Positions 45,716-57,000 of a stretch of 64,000 nucleotides of DNA are shown one piece after another (within the stretch, counting starts at the first letter, position 1; each line of letters begins with the position of its first letter). This DNA comes from Trematomus loennbergii. Lineage: Eukaryota > Chordata > Actinopteri > Perciformes > Nototheniidae. Below the pieces are notes generated by a model, which saw nothing but the letters and a program-made list of their open reading frames with translations, was not told the origin of the DNA and made no database searches. The DNA is taken from positions 434,001 to 498,000 of the forward strand of contig JAAOOA010000175.1 of assembly GCA_012861695.1 (NCBI GenBank), given 5' to 3'. Position numbers and translations under genes: made by a program.

Positions 45716-46852
45716 CCTGTTCCACTCTGAGCCTGTTTTTCAGGTCTCAGGCTCGAAAATGACATTCCCAGAACAAATGACCATATCTTCCCTTCTAAAA
45801 GGGTTAAATTAATAATCTTTGTTCTCAAAGTAATGATAAACCTGTGAGTTGGATGTAGAAGTGTCAGAATCAATATAAATGTTTTTTATTTTAAAGAAAA
45901 TTCAGATTTTACATAGTAAAAAACTGTAAATTATAGTGTCGTCCAAAAATTATTTTTTACAGATAGTGAAAACTACCCTTGGATGATGGGTTAGTAGACT
46001 AAAAGCTTTAGGAATCCAAAGTACAACATATAATAAGTACCCTGTATCAAGATTGATGCAAAACAAGTGACATTTGACCTTTTTAGAGAGGTTTAGCCAA
46101 AACCACCCCACCTCTGAGGTGATTTGGGTGAAAATGTTTTTTTTTCCATATCTCTGGCTTCCCTTGCTCGATTTGGATGGTTGACACCTCTTTCTGACCG
46201 TTAGAGCCAATAGAATCGAAGGGGGAGGCCCACACACACACTCATTGTAAAGAGAAAAGTTGGGGGCTTCGCGTGTAGAAATCGAAAGCATATTGGATTA
46301 ATGTCTCCTTCTGGAATTTATAAACTAAAAGCAGTTGTATTGCTTATGGATTATCAGAAATAATTTCAAAGAAGGCACAGATACATAGGATGAACCTATG
46401 GATTAACTGCAGTATTGTTTTTTTATCGTTTAAATGCCATTGAAGACCAGTTTTGACCAAGGTAAGCCATGTTAGCGTTTCTAGCTACTTAGCTCCACAT
46501 GTTATGAGGTACGCTTTCGTTATAGCGTCGCGAATGTTTATCACTGAGTGTTGAGGAGGGCACCGTTAGATTCAGTGTCTCCAGGACACCAAAAACGAGT
46601 GGTTGGTTGTGCATCTAGGATAAGTAATAAGGGAGTTCTGAGTGAGTTTAAGTGCCGCTTTACATTACATGAGTGCTAGCATTGTGGGGTTTTTTTGAAA
46701 AAAAAAATTAAAAAGATCAGTTAGCTGAGTTTCTTCCCATTACATGGATATAACACATTCATAGTTTTATTCAATATTAAGATTCCTTAGACGTTGTTTC
46801 CTGCAAATGACGCGTTTATCCGCCCGGTACCGGGCGGAAGGTGCGTAACAGG
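45716..46852 (+). mobile_element. Non-autonomous piggyBac-type element inside hAT-B
   Basis: TTAA at 45712-45715 and 46853-46856. Starts CCTGTTCCACTCTGAGCCTG and ends GGTGCGTAACAGG, so CCTGTT/AACAGG are inverted. The interior is collinear with 13645-18355 minus its insert. No transposase. Confidence 0.88.
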
Positions 46853-47071
46853 TTAACGGTACTCTTATCGGTTCTTTTGAAAAAAAAAAAAAAGGTAAAC
46901 TAACTAAACAAATTGTGAACAAAACTAACATTGCTTTTTATTTAAATTAAATACATAATATTTCACATCAAAAGAAACAACAATGTTTTAACAAATTATA
47001 TTAAATAATCTGATGACAGAACTGTAAACAGAATAGCTGAAACTTTAACAAAATAAATAACTCAGTTACCT

Positions 47072-47319
47072 CTAATCATTAACCCATGTTTGTATCATTG
47101 AGTTAACTCCGTGTGGTGCTGCTAGCATACATAATACCTGACGTGGAAACGTTACTCGTGTCTCCATCTGGATGTGGTGCACTTTTGCTAAATGTTTAGA
47201 CAAATTGCTCGTGTTACCGCCCTGACATGCTAAACTCTTATTGCACTTTTGGTAACGAGCATTGTCCACATCGAACAGGTAAAGTTTAACCACACCTTGG
47301 AGCGCGTTCTCTCCGCCAT
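47072..47319 (-). pseudogene. hAT-B transposase N-terminus, BED finger, frameshifted
   Basis: The ATG at 47317-47319 starts MAERTRSKVWLNFT. A one-base loss relative to the copy at 1-200 shifts the frame before DVDNARYQKCNKSLAC. The finger core (GGNTSNLSKHLAKVHH) is at 47168-47287 in the other frame. The first zinc-ligand position is again tyrosine. Only the N-terminal part of the transposase is present, so this element depended on other copies. Confidence 0.75.
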
Positions 47320-48114
47320 CTCCTCCGTGTGTGTGTGTTGCTGCATGTAGCAGCTGCGTGTGTGTAAACTGCCCCGCCCCCTCGCACACAGACAGGGGAG
47401 AGAGATCTCTCGTGTGGTTTGGAAAGATCGAAAATACTAAAAATAATCAGACACATTTTTTGCAGTCTTTTTGCATATTAGAAACGGAGTTGGCGACACT
47501 AAAACTGCAATGTAATGTTTGTGTAGCAATAATACATATGACATATCTTTTTTACATGTCTCCAGTACCGATAAAAAGACCGATAACGTCGGAGCTTAAT
47601 GGTACCACGGTCTTTAATATTTCAGCCCCGGGGCCCGGTACCCATCCCTACACATGACTGGCTCTGCGGCCACAGGTTGTTTATCCTTGACAGTCGCACA
47701 GTGGGCACACACTGAGAGTCTTTTCATATTCATTGTACATGCTAAACTGCAGACTTCAAGAAGAAATAAGACTTTCATTCACTCACGGCAAAACTTACTT
47801 TACTTACTAATTTACTCACGGTAAAAAAATGCACTCCCTATTCCATAGTCATGAAGGTGGAATCTAACTATATCCAGAATACGTTTTATTGGATCCAGCT
47901 AGAAACATGTTTATTTCTGCTGTAAAGTTGGGCATTTTAACATGGGGGTCTATGGGAATTGCTCCTTTCTGCATCCATCCCCTGTCGGCCACTAGAGGAA
48001 CTGCAGTTTGTGGCACTTCCTTCTGGGCTTCCCGGCTCTGCGCTATGAAGCGCTGATTGGCTGTGGGTGGGCCAGACGTGCATGTGGGTGGGCCCACCCA
48101 CAGCTACGCCACTG

Positions 48115-48205
48115 ACTGATATTCTGTACAAACTGTGAAGTCCACTGAGACAAATGTAACATTTGTGATATTGGGCTATATAAATAAACATTGATTGATT
48201 GATCT
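48115..48205 (+). mobile_element. L2-type LINE 3' tail, right part
   Basis: TTCTGTACAAACTGTGAAGTC, GGGCTATATAAATAAACATTG and a TTGA repeat (about 48190-48204). It continues directly from 45428 once hAT-A and one target copy are removed. Confidence 0.8.
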
Positions 48206-48257
48206 CTGGAACCCATTGGTCGATTTTGGTGATTGACACCTCTAAATCCACCTACAC
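48206..48257 (+). mobile_element. piggyBac-type fragment
   Basis: CTCTGGAACCCATTGGTCGA...GATTGACACCTCT matches 9767-9805 inside the element at 9145, with a deletion. Confidence 0.5.
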
Positions 48258-48261
48258 GTTA

Positions 48262-48925
48262 CCATAGAGAGGCGAAGTCCCTCCCCTTCCGGTGGGACTC
48301 ATGGGACCTTATTTCGGAAAAAGTTTGTATTGAAGTCAATGGAGAGTCTTTCGATCCCGTTTGAATTGTGCCACGAATTACACATATGATGTTTGTCAAT
48401 CTTAAATAATAATTTCCATGCCAAAAAAGTCACAGTTTGTCGTAAAACTGTTGAAATATAAGACTATGAAAAATATGCAACTAGAAAGACTACAAATCCC
48501 AGAATCCCGGTCCCGCATGCTGGCTCTTACGGAACCGACTAACTCCCCTTTTGTGTATGTACAGCTCTCAACATGCCCAGACTTGTAGTGCTTTTCACTT
48601 CTTTTAATACTTTTCGCCTCATTCTGAAAGAAATAAGTGAAATGTGCCAACGTGACGGCCGTCTTGGTGTGTGGTGCGAGACGGGAGATGTAGTTCATTG
48701 AGCGGTTTCACACAAAAAAAGTATTACTTCACAGTTTTACGACACATTTTAATTTTTTTTACTTGTAAAATTATCTTTTAAATTGCCAAACATCATATGT
48801 GTAATTCGTGGCACAATTCAAACGGGATTGAAAGATAATCTTTCTCTCCATTGACTTCAATGCATAACTTTTCCGAAATAAGGTCCCATGGAGCTCAACC
48901 GGAAGGGGAGGGACTTCGCCACTCT
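48262..48925. mobile_element. MITE with ~200-bp terminal inverted repeats
   Basis: The left arm (AGGCGAAGTCCCTCCCCTTCC..., GACCTTATTTCGGAAAAAG, CACGAATTACACATATGATG) is mirrored by 48725-48920. Together the arms make a fold-back of about 200 bp each side around a 210-bp centre. No coding capacity. The target duplication is unclear. Confidence 0.8.
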
Positions 48926-49297
48926 ATTGAGGAGTGGAACAAAATATAAAAAAAAATACAGATTTCAGTATTCTGACACAGAACGATTTTAGAAGCAATG
49001 TATTTCTATTGGTAGTATGTTTCGTGCCTGCACCAAATAATAACAAATTAGAAGGAAAAAAAGATTGAAAACATGAAGATTTCAGTATTCTGAGGCTCTG
49101 AGCCCCATTTATTTTCGTCGGTACAGCCGTATATGTTTGAACCGGAGTCCGTCCGATCCTGAAAGTGAGACAGACCAACGTGATAGACTTGATCCACCGT
49201 CCCAAACTAGACTAGAGCAGACGGTTTCACAGTGAATTTTTTTAATTTAGTATCGCTCTTACATTTCAGATGTTAGAACTGCATCATTTATCTACAT
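48926..49297. other. No gene; internal GATTTCAGTATTCTGA duplication
   Basis: GATTTCAGTATTCTGA occurs at 48961 and 49078. The minus-strand frame at 48924-49205 has no domain signal. Confidence 0.35.
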
Positions 49298-49455
49298 CAA
49301 GGCAAGGCAAGGCAAGGCAAGTTTATTTATATAGCACCTTTCAACACAAGGTAATTCAAAGTGCTTTACAAAAATGGAAGACATTTTAAAAATGGCATTT
49401 AAAATCAGTCATTAAAAAGAAAAGATAATAAAATAAACATTAAAAGAAAAATACA
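49298..49455 (-). mobile_element. LINE-type 3' tail with CCTTG repeat
   Basis: On the minus strand: TTGTAAAGCACTTTGAATTACC, GGTGCTATATAAATAAACTTG and then CCTTG repeated about four times. This is a common teleost retroposon tail on the minus strand. Confidence 0.6.
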
Positions 49456-49459
49456 TGGA

Positions 49460-50050
49460 TAAAAGTTAAAAGTTACAGTGCAGTTTAAGATGTGATCACA
49501 GTATGTTAGAAATTAAAATCAATGTTGGTATGGCGTAATTTGACTTAAATACACTGTATTTAATTTAAATCTGTTTTTATTCTAAAAACCGGAGATTCAC
49601 ACGTGACTTCCGGTTTTCCGCCGGTGAATTTCGTCATTTCCGGTTAGCATTAGCATGTGGCGAAATGCTACGTTTTCAAACCGTGAATTTAAGGTGAAAT
49701 AACGTGAAATTACATGTGGTTTCTCATAATTTCATAGACTTGTGTGTACTATGTACACAGCATATTTGAATTTTCAACATATTCCTATTTTCATATTTTA
49801 AAGGTCAAAACACTGTACACTTTTTTATTTTTTTATTTGCATAATTTCTAATTTACTTTATTCATTTTTTATTAAAAATGTGTAAAAAATATTTTTTTTA
49901 CCAGATTCTAAAGTTGAGTTCAGATGACATAGGATACTTTTAGAAAGAATACAAAGGTACTATTCAGTGGATTAGTCATTCTTCTTTGATAAACTTCATA
50001 ATTCCATCCAAGTGAAACATGTCACTAAATGACACTAAGTTAAGAGCATT
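49460..50050. other. No recognisable gene
   Basis: AT-rich with a small CpG-containing block at 49590-49690. Nothing specific. Confidence 0.4.
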
Positions 50051-50056
50051 CTCAAT

Positions 50057-50387
50057 GCCAGGCTCAACTGCAGATATTAAGGAGAGGGTAAACATCAGGT
50101 CAGATGCTATGACAGCGCCAAAAGATAGACAGAAGACATGGAACAGAATAGAGAAACTGTTCGAGCAGTGGTAAACGAGAGGATTGATTCCAGCAGATGA
50201 TCAACCTGGACCAACGAAAGCCCATAGAAAAGCTGTAGTTGAATATGAGAATGGAGAATACCTACAACAGCAAGAAGCATGGATCAAAGCCGGACGACCC
50301 TCGTGGTATGGACCTGGAAAAAGCGCTATGAACAAAGCTGAAGAAAGAAAAGCTAGAGTTACAAGTCTGATACTCCATCTAAAATAA
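50057..50387 (+). pseudogene. Unidentified ORF remnant
   Basis: A continuous frame from 50057 (MPGSTADIKERVNIRSDAM) with one TAG near 50172, then IPADDQPGPTKAHRKAVVEY, LQQQEAWIKAGRPSWYGPG and a basic C-terminus ending at a TAA near 50387. Composition is protein-like (charged and proline/glycine spaced), but I do not recognise the family. It may be the end of a retroelement gene. The following 50457-50760 is GC-richer and has the look of a retroelement 3' flank. Confidence 0.3.
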
Positions 50388-50803
50388 TAAATAATTGACG
50401 CTGGAATGAGGTTTATTAGGGAATGTTTAAATAACCAGACATCAGAGTGATGTAATTCAGCAGCAGAAACCGACAGGATTTGCATTGGACACGCCCCCGT
50501 TGACGCCGGCCAATAGGAGAAGACTACAGTTGTTACCCGGGAGCCACAAGAAGGATCTGTCTCTTTCCTTGCCCCCAGCTGAGCCAGCACGGACAGGACC
50601 AAACAGCTGGCAGGGGGGAGCCACCAACACGCACATTTCATTTGTAAACCACCGCATCTTTTGTGTAATTAAATGCTGTTAACTTTTATAAGCTTGCCTT
50701 GACTCTTTTCAGTCTCTCCTGCTCTCGGGGTTCAAGAATAACTAACAAGTAACAAGTTTGTCCGCTAACTAACCGAACTGTACCTACAACTGTTGTTATT
50801 TAG

Positions 50804-51621
50804 GTGCACTTGTGGAAACTGCGCCATGATGCCTACCGAAGTGGAAAACGTCTGTTGCAAAGAAATTAGAAAGGTAGCCTCGCTGACAGTTACAACATTA
50901 TGTAGCCAGCTAGCTGAAAACACCAACAGTAGGCCTATCACACAATATTATATGCCAATATATACACCATACATATTTGTCAAGTCAATAGACTATTATA
51001 TGCCCTTTTATTTCTTCCTTAGTAATTGAATGTTTATTTTGTAAACCTTGCCATAGTTGGTTTAATTGCTAAACTTGTTATGTTACAACCTATAGGAATG
51101 TAAGATATTTGTAACACGAATGAACCAAGTCCCAGCACCTATTATGTGCATGGTACACTACCCAGGACTAGAGCCTGTCACCCTGCAGAACCTCCATAAC
51201 ATGTACAGATTCGATTATGGACCTTTGAGGCGTAGAACGGAAGAAGAGTAAGTTATTCTTACCTATAATAAACTACTACTGTGTTTGATGAAAAATCAAA
51301 TCATGGTTTGCTATATATGAATGATATGTTATAGGAGCAAATAATTCAGGGAAGAAAGGCTACTAAGTATTTCCATCAAACTTTATTTTTAGAAATGTAC
51401 AAAATGAACATGTGTAAATATACATATACACACTGTATATCATCCATTCCTCCCCTTATAGGCGTTTTCGGCATCTTGCCTATCGCAGCTTTGTAAGCTG
51501 GTGCTGGGGCTTTTTAGGACGAGGCATCAGAGTGGTCATCCCGTCATGTGTTGTCCGCCGGATACGCCAGGAGTTTCCTGATCTGGCTGGACGAAATCAA
51601 ATGCAAATCACAAAATATTAG
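50804..51621 (+). CDS. P2X7 C-terminal (ballast)-like domain protein, three 3' exons
   Basis: Exons 50804-50873, 51096-51247 and 51462-51621 have GT/AG borders and keep one phase across both junctions, giving 126 residues and a TAG stop at 51619-51621. Exon A has CTCGNCAMMPTEVENVCC (C-x-C-x2-C, then CC). Exon B has CMVHYPGLEPV and YGPLRRRTEEE. Exon C has RHLAYRSFVSWCWGFLG then VVIPSCVVRRIRQEFPD. This series matches the zinc-binding cysteine-rich domain at the C-terminus of the P2X7 ion channel, and of stand-alone proteins in animals. No channel domain is present, and no upstream exon or start was found. No stop or shift interrupts it, unlike nearly every other gene here. The host element ends at 52535 and carries a THAP exon on the other strand. 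Function is unknown. Confidence 0.7.
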
Positions 51622-52175
51622 AGAAACTTAGTTGTTTTAGGTTTGTTAGCATGCCAGCTAGATTAATATGTTATATGTTCAGTGTAATATGCCAACCTAC
51701 AACAGCTAGTGGTTCATATTAGGCTAGCAAGAACATGTTTACAATTGCAATCTTATACGGGTAGTCTGCCACGTTCGGTCATTCATTGTAGCTGGCATAA
51801 AAACAATGTTTTCCCTAGCAAACTCATGTCTAGCTCTTGGTAGCCTTCTTTTTTAGCTCGGTAGCTAAATACACGCTATACGCCAACTATAATGTAATTA
51901 AGTTTTGCGACTGACCGTACGGTAAATCACCCGGAGTATACTGTCTATGAGTATTATGTCTGTGAATGCAGACATTCTCCTGCTATGAGATACATGTAAA
52001 GCCATCTGCTGACATTGGAGTTGATGTATGGAAACGCTAGCAACTTAGTTAGCCCAGTTAGCACTGTGTCAATGGCTTAGCAGCCCGAAAAACGTTTACC
52101 CATTTACACAGTCGTGGTAGATATACCTTGTTCGTTTTAAACATCATAAATACACAAACAACAATGAATACTTAC

Positions 52176-52307
52176 AGGTTGTGTACCCGAATCTCCCGCT
52201 GGTCCAAACAAAGTAGGAACAGCATCGTTCTTCAGTGCCCTACGCTGTACATATCCAGCATGAATCGCTGAAAGGTTTGTGAAGCTTTGTTTTGTGAAAT
52301 GCTGGCA
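52176..52307 (-). pseudogene. THAP finger C-terminal exon
   Basis: Minus-strand frame with CQHFTKQSFTNLSAIHAGY, then VQRRALKNDAVPTLFGP, the usual end of a THAP domain (histidine, HFT..SF, then AVPTL). A GT donor lies at 52175 (GTAAGT). The C-x2-H spacing is one residue short and an in-frame stop lies just upstream, so the finger is probably damaged. It reads inward from the TTAA end at 52536, as the finger at 31290 does from its end. Confidence 0.6.
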
Positions 52308-52535
52308 GAGGGTGTGGCCTCTGGGTATTTACACGTCACAGTACCCAGGAAGTAAACAATGGAAAATGAGAAATCTCCAACGAGGCGTTTTGGGGCAGCA
52401 TAGACTGTGTTAGAGTTTTACTGGCTACAGGTTGTACTTTGAGGGTTTTTGACTCTGCAGACCGTTTACATGCATAAAAATCTTCATAACACACAAGGGG
52501 ACGGGTAATAACCGGAAAAGCATGACATGGGCCCT
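52280..52535 (-). mobile_element. Kolobok-like TTAA element, terminal part
   Basis: The end AAAGCATGACATGGGCCC meets TTAA at 52536-52539. On the minus strand this is TTAAAGGGCCCATGTCATGC, close to the end at 30958. The block GTTTACATGCATAAAAATC...ATAACACAC parallels 42650-42700. The opposite end was not found; the P2X7-like gene is inferred to lie within the element. Confidence 0.6.
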
Positions 52536-52679
52536 TTAATTAGCAGATTCCTGCTCTTCACTGGACAGCGAAGACTTGTTTAATGGACTAGATAGACAGT
52601 CTACCAAAACACCGTAGTAGAGCCAAAAGGAAAATAAATTAAAAAAGGTGTCAATTGTTTGGTTTTGCTCCTACAATCA

Positions 52680-54138
52680 CAGTGTGCGAAAAAGTACCCG
52701 TCCCACCGCCCGGGACGTGTTTTTACAATGTCGGACAAGTAGATCTTTCAATTGACTTGTCCAGCGGACAAGTGACGTTTTTAGCCCTCATTTATTGACA
52801 AATTATTGATAAACTCAGTTTACAAAATGCAGAACTCATTCGCAAATTGTCCGTGTCCGCCATTGTTCGTTTAGAAATGTTAGTTTCGGTTCTGCTTGTC
52901 GATTCCTAAGGAAATGCATCTCGCCGCTTTCTGTACTGTTAGACGGGGGCGGGGCGGGGCGGGAAGTGTAGCACAGTGGCAGGGTTGGGAAGCAAAACTC
53001 GGTTCCGAGTAGGAACAAATAACAATTGTCCGGTACCGGGATTAATACGAGTTCTGAGGACAGGAGGCGAGGCCGAGCCCCGCGGACCGCAGCTCTCTCT
53101 CTGCTCCGGATCATCTGATCGTTGCACGGTGCAGTTCTCTCTCTCCCTCTCTCTTTCTACACACAGCAGACCCGCTGCCCGTTTAACAGCCTAATCTTTG
53201 TCAAACTTTCTTATGTTCTTTCTTTAACACGTAATGAAGGTTATTAAGCGTTTTAGCTCCTATGTTGTTAATATTGACCGCCATTTCCTTTATGAAGTAA
53301 ATCAGCCTCCCTGTCTGTGTCCTCGCGCTGTCCTCACATCCCCCGACCCCCAGACCCGGAGGAGCACAGGGATGTCAGTATTGTTTATGAAGCAGGGTAG
53401 GCCTATAGAAAATACATTATTGAAATGAAAATAGTATTTATTTACTTTACAAACAGTGCAGCTGGGCAGCTGCAGCATGTGTATTGCAGGACATGTGTAA
53501 GCATGCAAGCGTCTTTGAGTTGTAGAAAAGCGCTAGGCCTATAGGCTATAAATATAATGTATTATTATTATTATTAGGCTTATGTGTTGGACATGTGTGG
53601 TTGGACTCTGTCTCACAGGCAGGTTGCAGTGTAACATCAGAGGAGACTGGGCCAATTGTACATTCTCAAACTGCACCACATTGAACTAACTAAACAATGC
53701 AGAGATTATTTTTATATAATTGTATTCAATAACCGTAAGAAATTAAACAGTCTGAAGTGATTTCTAAATAGGAATACAGATTTGACTTAATGTTTTCATA
53801 AATATGTTTTTCTCCCAGTTTGTCATGGGACTTATTTTTACCCTCTCAAAGAACCGGAATCGAGAACCGAAAATAACCGGAATCGAAAAGCAGAACCGGA
53901 ATCGTTAAAATCCAAACTATACCCAACCCTATGTGTGATGCAGTAAAATCTTACCGCTCACTTACGTTAGCGGTGACGTAAAAATCGTGGGAAAAGTAAA
54001 ATACGTTGGCGAAGAAGAAGATTCCAGTGGCCCCAATTTTTGTCCATTCTGGACAAGTGAAAAATGTATTCGGACAAGTAAATTGCCAAACTCACTTGTC
54101 CATGGACAAGTACTCTCTAAAAACTTTTTCTCACACTG
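52680..54138. mobile_element. hAT-type element, split by another
   Basis: The left end CAGTGTGCGAAAAAGTACC is mirrored at the right (minus CAGTGTGAGAAAAAGTTTT). Inside both ends are GGACAAGT repeats. The target duplication is not clean (AATCA on both sides at best). Confidence 0.65.
52981..53930. mobile_element. Inner hAT-type element
   Basis: AGGGTTGGGAAGCAAAACTCGG at the left and, on minus, AGGGTTGGGTATAGTTTGGA at the right. The motif AACCGGAATCG recurs near the right end. A G-rich tract GGGGCGGGGCGGGGCGGG lies just outside at 52945. No transposase and no clean target duplication. Confidence 0.6.
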
Positions 54139-54139
54139 A

Positions 54140-56360
54140 ATCAGTCGTGATAATTTATAGTTATTTCTAATTTTAACCCACTATGTTTAAACTGATCTTG
54201 ATGTATTGTTATTGTTTGAGGTTTGCTCAACCTTTCAAATCCAAAATCGCATCTAAAACTGAGATATTTAATGCGATTTGTGATCTGCCATTCGTGGTAG
54301 CCTGCCATAAATTACGGCTAACAGCACCAGGCTTGAGTTTAGCACAGGAGCTAGCTCGCCGATAAAGGCAGGAGACACATTCACCGTCAAAAACATCACA
54401 AAACCTGCAAGAGAACCACGACTATCAAGCCTGCCTGCCGGAGACTGATCAACAGTAGCAGGTCCAGTCTTTGGGCCTGTGCTCCAACCACCACCGGACA
54501 CCATCATGCCTCCACTCACCTCCCCTTGATTTGCCTCTGCTTGAGCCAAAATATATCAGACAGCGTCCCCACATTCAAGACTAGGCTAGGGACCTTCCTC
54601 TTTTATAAAGCCTATATTTACTATCTATATACAGATGTAGGTTTAAGGTAAAGCCTAACACCAGGAATGTACAAATGCAAAACACCCCTGCTTCCTTGTC
54701 CAATACGTTGACTATTTCCAATGCTTAGATACACAGAGATAGAGAAGAAAAATGCTTTTTTGCAGTACAAGAACATTTTTCATCAGTTTACAATATATTG
54801 ATCTGTTCCTGTTTATGTGCAACAGATACGATCCCCATGCAGCCCAGAGGCAGTGTTGGCTGTCCTCCGCTCTGTTCTGGGCAGAGTGGGCATAATGACG
54901 AGGGAAGAGCGGGGCGCGATGCCAGGCGAGAAATCAATACCTCAGGAAATAAGATGCAAACCCAGCAGCTGCTGCAGAGGAACTGATTTGGTTTGTGTGT
55001 GCGAGTAAGTGCAGGAAAGAATATGTGTGTGTGTGTTTGTGTGTGTTTGACTCTGTATATGAAGTGCAACTCAACGATCCTGTCGAGGAAGGCAAACTAA
55101 AACAGATTACATTCCCAACAAGGTCAGCATTCAAATATATATTAGGAAGAAAAGGGAGTGTGAAAAATAGATGATATAGCCCTGAAACTCAACAATTTAA
55201 CAAAAATGCTAGCATGCAAAAATGCGACCATGCGGATCCCATTTGAGTACTGATCAGGCTGGGAGGGTTACTTTAAAAAATATTCTGTTACAATGACTAA
55301 TTACATGTGAAAAAATATAATCAGTAACCTAATGTAAGTATCAAAACATTGTAAGTAATGAAACCTGATTATCCTCCGTTACTTTTCGATTATACCTCAA
55401 TATCAACGAGATGGCTTTTACTTAAGTTTATTAAATAACACAACAGGACAAAGTTACCTTAGAAAAGAAGAAACAAAGATATTTAGTATTAAACCGTTTT
55501 AGTTTAATACAATAATTAGAGCAAACTAAATATTTTTTATTAATACATTTGGTGGTCACCTACTGCATTTAAAGCCTAAATGAAAACCAAATAGAAATGT
55601 GTTTCCGACGCGCACTCAAATTTGACATTTGATCAATTCATTGAATGTTTAATTGACTTCTGTTCCTTATTCTGAACTTCTTTAAATGCAACCCTGTCTC
55701 CTCAAAATTACGTTCCCACAGAACTAAACGGCATTCTCAATTACGTTTAGCTAGAAACCTATTTTCTCCCACATTACATTTGTTTTGGACGTAACTCAAA
55801 TACGTTTATTTTCTACATATATTTGCCATTTATTGTCTTGCTTTCCTACAATGCACCTGACCACGCACGGGCTGCTATTAATTCGAACAATCTTGTTGGC
55901 TTTTATTATTATTATTAGGATACTATACGTTTATACAAAGAGAAAAGAATGTTACGATCTCACGTTTGCTGGCCACAGTAGTTGCTTTAGAGAATTTTAC
56001 ACCCGGAAGTAAGTATTCTCTCAAATGTTGATTGATTTTACAGTGATATCTGCATTACTCATCAACTCAAAAACACCAGATTATACCTGTTAATTACACA
56101 ACATTGATTGGTTTAAATTGTGTACAATACTTTTGTGTTTTTCCCCTGCGATTTGGAGTAACAAATAGTTTTATCGGAGTTTAGGATGGCCGAAGCCACT
56201 ACACTACCCATAATCCTCAGCTATCGTTTTGGATGACACCAGTCCGCTTTGCGTAATTAGAAGTTGCCAGTATTAAAACTGTGTACATCCCTGGAGGTTT
56301 AGGGGATGGGAAACACATTGGTGTTATCAAATTTAAAACATATAATTAATAAATGGGTGA
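54140..56360. other. No recognisable gene
   Basis: Short frames at 54183-54549, 54788-55134 and 55785-56012 carry no known motif. An interrupted GT run lies near 55023-55050. Nothing specific recognised. Confidence 0.4.
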
Positions 56361-56363
56361 AAA

Positions 56364-57000
56364 TTGCTAGTGTCCATAATGGGCAGCATTAATAGCAGAC
56401 TGGCCAAACCCGGCGGGCTCCCGCTCCGGCCCCCGCTCCGGCTCCCGCTCCAGTTCCGCCACAGCGAAGGGGTACTGGGTGGGGAGCTCCGTCTTCCAGG
56501 AGTTGACTGGCGGCGGGAGGAAGCGTCCCGGCGGAGAGAGGAGATTTCTCCGGCCAGGACGCGAGGGCGAATCCCGCCTCCTTTTAACCCGTTAAAAATA
56601 AAGAAGATAAATTGTATTCCAGTCTGAGTGTCTTTTCTTTCCACACACCCACACAGCCACGTAATGTTGACAGTATAGTTTCCCCACTCGCTGCCCAGGT
56701 TGTAACGGCAGTAAAGGAGGCAGCTAGTGCGCATGCGTGGGTGAGAGTGATACACCGCGCTATGCGGGTACGGGGACATTATGCCCCCCCCCCACTACCT
56801 CGCCTGAAACGGAATTATTGCACTCCTTTGTTTACTTCCATAACATAGTGTCATCACTATGTAACACTGGTTTTTCTATGGACTAGCTAAGGGTGAAACA
56901 TCTCTAAGCTGTTGTAAAGCATTTTTTTTAAAGCATGCACATCGAAGAGGCACAAAATACAAATAAGAAACCTGAAAATCAGCATAATATGTCCTCTTAA
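56364..57000 (+). repeat. GC-rich repeat, relative of the 522-1440 flanks
   Basis: 56400-56590 is GC-rich with GCTCCGGC-CCCGCTCC repeats, followed by AAAAATAAAG, which is LTR- or 3'-end-like. 56690-56790 and 56905-56995 match 522-640 and 1350-1440. The 9-mer CCCAGGTTG (56690) is the likely empty site for the hAT-B copy at 1-521. TTAA at 56997-57000 marks the next element. Confidence 0.5.

Larger units (their letters stand above)
45636..47650 (-). mobile_element. hAT-B, split by a piggyBac element
   Basis: Ends TAGGGATAGGTATCG and (minus) TAGGGATGGGTACCG. The 8-bp target duplication CACATGAC is exact at 45628-45635 and 47651-47658. The transposase start lies on the minus strand near the right end. 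The same family is at 1-521. Confidence 0.92.
45429..48114. mobile_element. hAT-A, split by hAT-B
   Basis: Inverted ends CAGTGGCGTAGC and GCTACGCCACTG agree over 12 bp. The 8-bp target duplication ACTGATAT is exact (45421-45428 and 48115-48122). Its own sequence is 45429-45635 plus 47651-48114. An exact 18-bp palindrome GTGGGTGGGCCCACCCAC lies near its right end (48084-48101). No transposase remains. Confidence 0.92.
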
